From: Amoebophrya sp. A120
Taxonomy: Eukaryota; Sar; Dinophyceae; Syndiniales; Amoebophryaceae
Reading direction: 5' to 3'
Length of the DNA: 64,000 nt
NCBI GenBank assembly: GCA_905178155.1
Contig: CAJINV010000010.1
Span: 2,810,587 to 2,874,586, forward strand
In this document: positions 35,401-43,932 of the stretch, piece by piece
Layout: each line of letters begins with the position of its first letter
Numbering within the stretch: position 1 is the first letter of the stretch
Made by a program: the position numbers and the translations under genes
Notes under the pieces: generated by a model
Told to the model about the DNA's origin: nothing
Database searches by the model: none
What the model saw: only the letters and a program-made list of their open reading frames with translations

Positions 35401-37357
35401 AGTCCCGCTAACATCCGCACCGTTTTCCTTTGCTGCTCCTGCACTAGTGGTGCCATTTTCTGGCAGCTCTTGTTCACCAATATCCTCCTTCGCCTTAACC
35501 CAGGTTCCGTCTATCACTTTCTCGATAATTCTCTCCTCTTTATCAAATGCAAATACGTCTGGGTCTGGGAACTTGTGATGCTAATTTATCAATTCTGGGG
35601 ACACTGCAATAGGCAGCCACGCATGACAAGCTTCTTGGCTCCTTCGCGTTTCGCTTTCTGCATGAGAAACTTCATTTTTGCAAGACTTGCAAGAGGCTCT
35701 TTTCATCCTGCTCACGCATTACAAGTCCAAGAGTTATGTGAGACAAGCACGACAAATTTCCACTCGTCCAGACCCAGACATATTTGCAATGCATACTCTT
35801 TCAGCTGCTCATATTCCGCCACCACGTCAAATGCGGGCTCCTTTTCTTTCGGCGGCTTCTTCGATATTCTTTTCTTGGCCGCTGGTTTCGATCCTTTGTT
35901 GCCTTTTTTCGCTCTGCCTTCCCCCGCAGCTCCCTCTTCGTCATCGTCTTGCGGTTCTTCTGCAGCTGCTTCGTCGTCGTCCTCATCGTCAAATAATGCA
36001 TCCAACTCGTCGTCCAAATCGAGTTGATCTGTCACTTTCTCTTTAACCGGCGGAGCCGCTGCGACAGTAGTTTTTCCTTCCGCGTTCTGGTTCTGGTTTT
36101 CCTCTTCTGTGCTGCTGTTGTTCTTGCCGTGGTTCCCACCAGCTGTGCCGTCACCGTCTGCCACTGCCGTTACACCAGCACCGCCACCTCTCGTCCCGAA
36201 CAGCTTCTGCACGGATTTCGCCGTCCCCTCTGGTACTTCCCGATTATTCCCTTTGCCAAGAATCGTGTCCATCTCGAAGAGATCACCCACCCCGTATTTA
36301 TCCATCTTACACAACACCCGCGGGCAACCGTAGACGAAGAGATCGCTATCTTCGGAAATGACCGCGTGTAGAAAGCCGGTTCGGCACATGTAGGCGAGTT
36401 GTGCATCCGCTTCGTACGGTGCGACGATGAAATCCACTTTGAGTTCCCGTTATGAAATGCAAAAGCATCGTACTTGTACTAGTAGAAATTGCATTACAAA
36501 TTGACTTAGCATTACCTACAAATTGAATTTGTAATGCGGATTTGCCTTATCAAAAAGATTTGTAATGCATAAACGCAATTAGTACGATACTTTTGCACAG
36601 GATACCCGTAGAGCAGCGATGATCCGCTCTATCATGTCCACGGTAATTCTGATCCCCTGCTGCGCGAACTTGTTGGTGGCGGTGTCGAACCTGATAAAAG
36701 GTCTTTCGCATGAAAAATGGCGTTCGAATAAAATGAAAACACATCTGACTGAAGTCTGGAAAGCACCAGAGCATCTCTGCAAGACAGACTTGCTGGTGAC
36801 ACCGATAACTTACAGTTTGCAAAACCACAACCTCCTAGTCTTACCTGGCCGCGTCCCCGGGCAGATTTCTCGCGTTTTCCAACACTTTCTCCCTGGCTTC
36901 ATTTCGCACCTTCTTCCGAATGTCGGACTCCTCCTGTTTCGCCGGTAAATCGCAGCCGTCGAACACGATGAAAGGGATGCAGCCGTTGAAGAGTAAGCAG
37001 AACACCATGTCGACGAAGAATTTCACAAATCGGTCCGTGTCAATTCCGACGATCAATTCATACGCACAGGAAACTGCCCCTCTGTGCATCCAGCACATCT
37101 ATCCCGTGCAAAAGCATCGCACTCGTATTGCAATCATGCATTACAAATCTTGTCCTTAAGGTAAATCAGCATATACAAATTCTATTTCTCATGCTGAGGA
37201 AATTATTTGTAATGCATTTATACGAGTACGTGTACGATACTTTTGCACTGCATAACATCGCGTCCACGCCGATTCTTTTTTTTCGCCAAGACTCGTCAAT
37301 TTTGTACTGCGTTTGCGCCAACGGACGCAAAAGCTTGTGGAGCTGCTTGATACCCAT
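32450..37357 (-). CDS. EXO1: EXO1-type 5' nuclease (XPG/FEN superfamily) with ~520-residue insertion
   Basis: Begins [10 protein letters not shown] at 37357; Gly2 is characteristic of the superfamily. Expected role: 5'-3' exonuclease and flap cleavage in mismatch repair and recombination, in the nucleus. N-domain: [16 protein letters not shown] with Asp32, and [13 protein letters not shown] with Asp80. I-domain: [11 protein letters not shown] (Glu158, Asp160) and [11 protein letters not shown] (Asp179, Asp181). The helix-hairpin region has [11 protein letters not shown] with its Asp near residue 757, about 520 residues further on than the human EXO1 spacing predicts. The extra segment is acidic, Ser-rich, then Lys-rich ([20 protein letters not shown]). 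Exons: 37357-37255, 37099-36845, 36690-36605, 36450-35796, 35540-35171, 35019-33588, 33420-32450. Counting each 5-mer duplication once gives 3,852 nt, exactly 1,284 codons with stop. Four introners and two GT-AG introns. CWMH after the first Asp favours EXO1 over FEN1. Confidence 0.93.
35020..35170. mobile_element. Introner, family E (single copy here)
   Basis: 151-bp element, left end TATGCTGTACAAATTTCCCG, right end CGGGAAATTTACTGTGGATA, with further pairing of ACATGTAC-type sequence. Exact duplication TCACT (35015-35019 and 35171-35175). Excision gives [13 protein letters not shown] in the EXO1-like insertion. Confidence 0.93.
35541..35795. mobile_element. Introner, family B
   Basis: 255-bp element, ends TATCAAATGCAAATACGTCT and AGACATATTTGCAATGCATA. 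Exact duplication CTCTT (35536-35540 and 35796-35800). Excision gives EYEQLKERIIEKV in the EXO1-like protein. Confidence 0.95.
36451..36604. mobile_element. Introner, family A
   Basis: 154-bp element, ends TATGAAATGCAAAAGCATCG and CGATACTTTTGCACAGGATA-like. Exact duplication CCCGT (36446-36450 and 36605-36609). Excision gives [19 protein letters not shown], directly ahead of the catalytic E158/D160 motif. Confidence 0.95.
37100..37254. mobile_element. Introner, family A
   Basis: 155-bp element, ends TATCCCGTGCAAAAGCATCG and CGATACTTTTGCACTGCATA. Exact duplication ACATC (37095-37099 and 37255-37259). Excision gives IGVDAMCWMHRG, the conserved EXO1 first active-site motif, so the junction is exact to the base. 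Confidence 0.96.
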
Positions 37358-38143
37358 GTTGGTGGCTTTTCCTTTTCCTGGTGGTGGTTTTGCAATCAAA
37401 GTTAAGGTGTAAAAGCTCAAAATAGACTGTTAAGAAACAATACGCGTTTCCGTTGTACTCATACTGCACACATCAAAGGTCGTAATTGAAACTGTTGATA
37501 GTCACTACTTGCACGACAGCTACTACGTCGAAATCGTGAATATGTTGTAAATGTAGCAACCAATGGTCAGCGGACCTATAATCTGAAGGAGCTCTAGCAT
37601 TTCAAACGAAAAGCAAAAAAACGCTACAGAAACGACTTAATGTCGGGACACGAGCGCCAAGTAGTGACAGTGACAAGTTCATCTCCGCTTGCTCTTCAGC
37701 AGAATCAGGGTAACGAACCAAACGACCAGCCAACTTTGACACCAGCAGTTTTGAGATATACGAGAAAAACTTTCTACTCAACCTTGTTTCCGACATCCTA
37801 GATGATTCAACACGTTAAGCCAATAATCTGCACGGCTCTTCTGCATCTCTCTAAGCGCACAACATGTTCTTCCGATGCCGTCATGATGAGGCCGCTTCCC
37901 TTTCTTCGCTACTTGTGTGTGAACAACAGTCATCATGTTTTCACTCGCATGTTTCTTGTCCACAACGGATATAGTTCGAGTTTATTTTTGGTGGAAACGT
38001 ACTGGAGATGATTATATTTCGGTGAATATTGACGACGATAAGCCGTCGCAAAAGTGCAAAATTTCATTCAAGATGGACTTACCACATATTACGAACGGAC
38101 TAACTCTCCGCTCTTCCTGACATTACGCCACCGAAGATCTTCA
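37358..38143. other. Short intergenic gap
   Basis: About 0.8 kb of ordinary composition between the Mrs2-like gene stop and the EXO1-like start. No GC island, TIR element or convincing open frame. I see no recognisable promoter element. Confidence 0.5.
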
Positions 38144-41100
38144 TCACGAGCTAATCGCCCTATTGGCGGACAATTCTCTATTCAACGGAGGCACCATGGT
38201 CGACGCGCGGGTGAAATAGCACTGGTTATTCGGTCGGTTTTGTCGCTTGTATCTGGAAGCACCACTTGCTGAGGCGACTCCAGATGCCGCACTGGTCCCG
38301 CTCGGGAGTTGTAGCTCCGGAGGTTGTTCTTCGGAGTGGTAATTTCTTGGCGAGGCAAAATCACTCTCGTCAATTTCCATTTCAAACTCTGTGCCAGCCA
38401 GAGCACATGCATCTTCAATTTTGTCGCGGCTCGAAGAAGTCGTAGGTGGAGTGTTTCTCTTACGCAACAGCAATTGCTGCTCTACTGCGGCTGCGCCACC
38501 ACCGCTCTGCTGGCGCTGCATCCAATTTGTCGGCGACAGGCTTGGCACAACCATTTGCAGACCATTGCTCCCGTGGGTGTGCTGCTCGAATAAACCACCG
38601 CTATTGGTCATGCTGTTTGTGGTTGAGGTTGACCCCATAGCTACTTCACCAGACGCAGTTCCTCGAGATGCCCCGTGTTTTGGCGAAGATGCCCCCCCGG
38701 CGTTCATCTCTAGCTCCATTAATCTCCGACTCGACAAGCTGTTTCCGAACTTCTTGCAAATCTTCAAAAACACCCGATTGCGTTTGTTCTTGAAATAGAA
38801 CACGACGCACACCCCGATGATGGAAATCCCGAAGACGAAGATTAATGAAATCACCAAGCCAAACATCCCATCGGTATCTTCCAAACCGGACTTCAAATTC
38901 ATCCCGAAAATGCCGGAAATTAAAGCTCCAAAGCCAAAGACAATGGAGACAATGTCGAGCGAAACTTCCATCTTGAGCAGCTGGTTCCGTCTTGAATCTA
39001 TCCATTGCGAAAGCATCGCTGTCGTAAGTAATTGCAGTACTGATGTGCATAACAGATGTGCTTTGCGTACATGATTCTGCATGAGAAACTTTGTTTAGTT
39101 TTGCTTCTGGGAAAAGCTGCCATGCAATTACTACTAGCGCGATCAGTTTGCAATGCGTATCGTCCATCGAAGCCTCGAGAAATTGGTTCGTCTCCTGGAT
39201 GTTCAGCTGCAGGTCTTCTAATTGAACGCAGAGCTCGGAGATTTGGAGCAGGTAGTACCGACAGAGATCCTCGAGCTGGGTGAGGGGAGAGACGGCAGGT
39301 TGTTCTTGTGCAGCGGCTCCTGCTGGGTCGAGATGAAAATCGGGTTGAACGTTATTGCTCAGTGCGGGAATTACAAGCTGTGATGGCGGCGGCGGTATTA
39401 ACATGTGGCCGTGCCTTTTAAACACTGTAGTCGGGGTCGGCAGTGCTGACGTCGCAGCTCCAGCAATAACCGAATTCCTACTAGGCACGACGATTCCTCC
39501 TGGTGGCAACACGCCACCAGCCGCTCCAAACGACACTGACGAAGCGCTTTCTCGGCCGCCGACCGGAAAGTTTGTCGCACCGGTCGCAACTCCTTGGTGT
39601 AAATGCACCGTTCCACCGTGGCTGTGCAAATACGAAGATCCAGCACTGCCAGTACCACCTATGCCGACCACCACACTGTGGGCCGCGTGACTCTCCTCCA
39701 AGTAATATCCCACAGAAAAAAGCTGGCAGGGCATATTTGCAATGCAAAAATAAATACACAGAAAAATCTGTCATGGGCGACCTCGTAGCATGCTGTTTAG
39801 AATACGCAATACAGATTTTTTTGTGTATTTATTTTTGCATTACAAACGTGACCTGCCAGCTTTTCTCTGTGGGATAAGTAAAACAGCTGCGTTTTGATTT
39901 TCTGCAACCGGGTTCCAAAGTCCGCAACGGCGGATTTTACCGGGAATAGTCGCAAAATGCTGTCCTCATTCCCGCTCTGGATCACGTCGGCAAGACCGTT
40001 CGTCGTTTTCTCGCTAATTTCTTCCAATTTCGTTCGCTCGATTTTGACTGTGGCGCACAGAAGCGCTTCCACAACCAGTCGGAAGAATGGCGTGGAGTTC
40101 GACGTGCTGGAGTTCGGGGTAGGGAAACAGGATTGCTCGTCTTCGAATGCATTGCAACGGCCGGCGTAGCTATCATTTTGGTCGGCTGTCGCACCACTGG
40201 GAAGCAACACATCTTCGGTTCCGGCTGAAAAGGAGCACCCGTTCTTGTTGTTTGACATCGACAAAAGCAGTTGTAGTTCCCGGAAGAATTCCTGAAACAA
40301 TTCGTCCTGCACGCCGAGAAACAAAACCCGTTCTTTCTCCAGCACACACCTGGCAAACCCTGTGCTCACGCAGAGATATTGCTGGTTTTGGTTTTCATCG
40401 TTGCTGTACTGCAACAGAAAATTGTCATTCCCCGTCGCGTCCAGAAGAGATCTGAGATCTCGCCAAAACGCCTGCTGGTTCAAGTTTTGGCTAGCTCTCG
40501 ATGGGGGTAATTTTTGTTGCTGGGTCTTGTTCTGCGGTCGAGAAGAGGACGATGATGATGAAGTAGCGGTCCCTCTCGTCGACGTTTTTTGGATCTTCTG
40601 CTGATCCCGCAAGTGACTGTGCTCGTGCTGTGGTGGCGGCGGTGGCGGGTCTTTGGACGGGGGGAGCGGAAGGTCCGACAACAAATTTGGTGACGAAATT
40701 AGAAGGAAATGCGCGCTGCCGTGGGTTGTGTTGATGTTACAGTTTCCTTACCGACCATGCGCTATCCATCCAGCACGAGGTGGTGCCACTGCTCCTGTTT
40801 CATCTCTCTCTGCAATTGTCATGCTGCAAATCCTCATAGCCATAGGCCAATATCAATATGTAGTTGGAATGACTAGGAGAAGTGACCATGAATAGTAGGC
40901 TCCAACCTGTAAGTGTAACAACCTCCCGGCAAACGCAAATATCATGCCGTCATACTTCTCTAGCGGTGCTGATGCGACGACCGTCCGGTTCGGAGAGCTC
41001 CATATCGCCTTCAGCGTCTCCACTCGGATCTCCACCTGCTCCTGGCGAAGGACAAGCCACGTCGCTGGCCTCCCCCGCAAGGAGATCCCCACTCGCTGCC

Positions 41101-41633
41101 CCAACTTCCGAGACAGACAAGTTCGTTGCTTCGTCTTCCGTTGGTGAGCAGGAGGCGGTGGTGGTTGCGCAGGTCGGCGACGACGAAGATGTGCCAGCTG
41201 TGTTTCTCGTGTCGGACGACGACGAATCCCTGGTCACAACTGTAGTCGGATCTTCGCATCGTCCAGACGATGGAGTTGTCCAAATTTCGAAGATTTGCTT
41301 CAATGGTAGAAGCCCGAAATTTTCGACCTTTCCTGTGTAGTCCAGCGCGATGCTGGAAATCCGGATTCTCTCGTCATGTCCAACGCGGTCGTACAGGTCT
41401 TTCAGAAGATTTAAGGACGGGGCTCTAGTATTACTGTCAGCTGCTGTGCCCGAGATCACAAAGGCGGGTGAAGTAGTTCTTGGGACGGAGATGGAAATGT
41501 CTTGGCGAGGACGTCGTTGGCCTTGGCAAAGAGATTCTTCGTCTGCAAGAAACAACGTGGAGGCGGTCTGCTGCAGTCCTGCGCCTGGCGCTGGTGCTGC
41601 GCGGTCCAGCAGAGGTGAGCAGGAACGAGCCAT
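38144..41633 (-). CDS. CorA/Mrs2-type magnesium channel with long disordered ends
   Basis: The C-terminal core has helix QETNQFLEASMD joined to RRNQLLKMEVSLD, then TM1 ending in the signature GIFGMN (near 38900), a short acidic loop (LKSGLEDTDGM) and TM2 (LVISLIFVFGISIIGVCVVF) followed by a basic KNKRNR stop. This order (long helix, TM1, G-M-N, acidic loop, TM2) defines CorA/Mrs2 channels, which form pentamers and move Mg2+ across inner mitochondrial or other membranes. The N-terminal half from the ATG at 41633 has a stretch RIRISSIALDYTGKVENFGL that may be the Mrs2 N-domain start, then long Ser/Pro/Asn/Gln-rich segments (40250-41200) not found in usual family members. The C-tail (38144-38700) is also disordered. 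Two introners (39706, 38999) and GT-AG introns near 40752 and 40955. Total length, near 950 residues, is about twice the usual. Organelle unknown. Confidence 0.85.
38999..39159. mobile_element. Introner, family A, decayed ends
   Basis: 161-bp element with left end TATCCATTGCGAAAGCATCG and right end GATCAGTTTGCAATGCGTA. The flanks GAATC / TCGTC no longer match well and the right terminus reads GTA, not ATA. It sits in the Mrs2-type long helix; several junction choices stay in frame (for example ASMD-x-RRNQLLKME). Probably an old insertion. Confidence 0.8.
39706..39876. mobile_element. Introner, family C, long arms
   Basis: 171-bp element, ends TATCCCACAGAAAAAAGCTG and CAGCTTTTCTCTGTGGGATA. 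Inner sequences GCATATTTGCAATGCAAAAA and its inverse give a much longer stem than other C copies. Exact duplication AGTAA (39701-39705 and 39877-39881). Excision gives TQLFYLEESHA. Confidence 0.95.
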
Positions 41634-43932
41634 CTTAACCTTCGCAAAAAAAAATTGTGAATCGCGAAGCAGGTGAAGATGATGATGAGCGTGGTCCTGA
41701 ACTGCAGCAAAAAAATTTGTGAAGGAGATGATGAGTGTGCTGCTATTCTATAGTTTGGATAAGTACTCACGCTGGCTGGCGCATTTGTCAACTCATCTCC
41801 TCTCGTCCCTCACCAACACAGACACAGCCGCGCTGTCGTTGTTTTCTTGTGCAAAATACTAATCTGAGAGGGCGCCCTGTTTTCCTTCTCCTACCACCGT
41901 GAACAACCACAGCAAAAGTGCTGTCTGAGGGAGCGCGGAGCCCCAGGTGCTGCGAGCGTGAGTCCGCTGGCACGCGCGTCTGATTCCTGGCCAACCTGCT
42001 CTCGGAACAATGAATGGTCGTCTCCCTTTTTCCCCCGCAGTCAAATAGATACTGTTACTGGTGACGCGGCGGCACAAACCAGCTAGCGCCTGCCCATCCA
42101 ACGTGAGCAGTAGGCGACGGCCGGGCGCGGGCCCCCGGCCAACTCTGAATACACAGCCCATCGCCCCAAACTAACACACGGGGACAAAAGCCACAATGAA
42201 GGGGCAGGCGCGCGGACGGAGAAGGCGACGCCGGCCAGGCACATCGCAGGCACGCAAGAAGCGCCCGGCGCCCGCGTGCGCGCAACAAAAAAGCCGCCCG
42301 GCCGCCCGCGAACCGCTCGGGCGCGCGCGCGGCTTCGCCATGTGTGAAGGGCAGCCGGCCGGCGGGCGGGCCCGGAAGACCCCCGGCGCGGGAAGGACCA
42401 AATCAGCCCCCCCCCCCCCGATGGATCCACCGGGCCGGGGGCATCCGAAGTAACTAACCGGCCGCCGCACCGGCGGGCCGGCGCCGGCTTCTGCGCAGGG
42501 GGCAAGCACCCCGGGCCCCGCCCTCCTTCGTTCGGGCGGGCCGGGGCAGCCAACCTGGTCCAGAACTCTGCCGCGGCCTTCCACCAGTGCCGCAGCACGA
42601 AGCTGGCGCCAGTATGTATCTTCGCGCGCGGCGGGCGCCCCAATGACGACAGGGGTGCTCGTCTCTCCCGTGCTCTTCTGGTCGCCTCGGCGCGGCCGCG
42701 TCGATAACCAACCCGACCGGGCGCCACGGTGAAGGGCGGGGCGCGCGTTATCCAATGCCTCCGCGTCGCGCGCTCAATCGGATGGGCGGCCTTTCGCCAT
42801 TGTAACGCAGGAAATCCGCGCACTGCGGCAAAACCCCCGCCCCCTTGCCGGCTTCCTTGCCAGCCCCTCCCGGCGCCCGGCGCCATTTGCGAGCGGGCGC
42901 CCGCCCGCGTAGTGAGTTGCGACGCCACCACGCCACGGCAGCAGCTGGATCTCTCTCGCCCCACTTCGTCAGCCCCAAAAGCTAGCTTGGCGGCCCGGCG
43001 GCTTTGAGCCCGGCGGGCGTGTGGGCACACCATCGGCCGGGGCAAAGACAGAGACGGAGGGACACGCGCCCAACGTCCATCACGCGCAGGCCCCCAGCGT
43101 CGCCCCTCTTCCTTGGCGCCCCAAGCTGATAGCGGGCAAACGGCGCGGCCTTCCGCTGGAGCCAGTCGATGTAGTTGGCGTGGTCGGGGGGGCAGAGACT
43201 TCCGAGGCACCTACGTTGATGCTAATTTCGAGGCAGGCCCGGCTCGAGCGAATGCATCACATGACGCATCGCAATGCATGGCAAACAAGACGGGACACGC
43301 AGAGCATGGCGACGGCTTGCGAACTGTCCCCGCATGATGCTCACGCGACGCAAAACCTGCCGCAAGATTGCGCGCCGAAAGCGGCTCGCCGGTTTTGGGA
43401 GACCTCACGGGCGCGCCCCGCTTGTGGTTCCTGGGCGCGCCCGCCATGCGGGCGGCCGGCGTTATCCCCCTCGGCATGCCTTTGACTTGCAGGAACAAGA
43501 GGGCGGCGACGCCAATGTAGCAGCTTTCGCAGCACCGCCGTGCTTGCGCGTGCTCCTACTCAAAAAAGACGGCGCTAGCCTCGGGTCCCTCAACAACGAA
43601 CCAACACGCGCCAGCGAGAATCAATATCAGAACACGAGTGCGCCATGGCGTGTCTAACGGGTGCGAAACCCGAAGGAAAAGGGCAGGGACGCGCAGAGCC
43701 CATCTCTGTGGCTAGTGCTTATTTTAAAAACCGTTTATACACTTACTAACGCAAACTAAATATAATATAGAGCGGCCCAGCTCAAACATCATCTGAGGCC
43801 GACTTATTCTTTTTTCTTTGAGAATGCGAGCTGAGTCTCAGTGCTGGACGCAACAGCTCCTTCTAGTACTTCAATTTCAATAAAGCGAAAGAACTTGATT
43901 TTGACGCCCGGCCGTGCATCTGTCGAGAAGCA
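41634..43932. other. Intergenic gap with GC-rich island
   Basis: Between the aldo-keto reductase stop and the Mrs2-like start. Roughly 42050-43650 is extremely GC-rich, including a run of 13 C at 42407-42419. Long overlapping frames on both strands (for example 375 codons at 42083-43210) have no domain signature. No TIR element seen. Confidence 0.6.

Noticed and set aside
42083-43210. 375-codon minus-strand frame
   Set aside because: Spans a 13-C run and GC-rich low-complexity DNA; the product has no domain and several competing frames exist.
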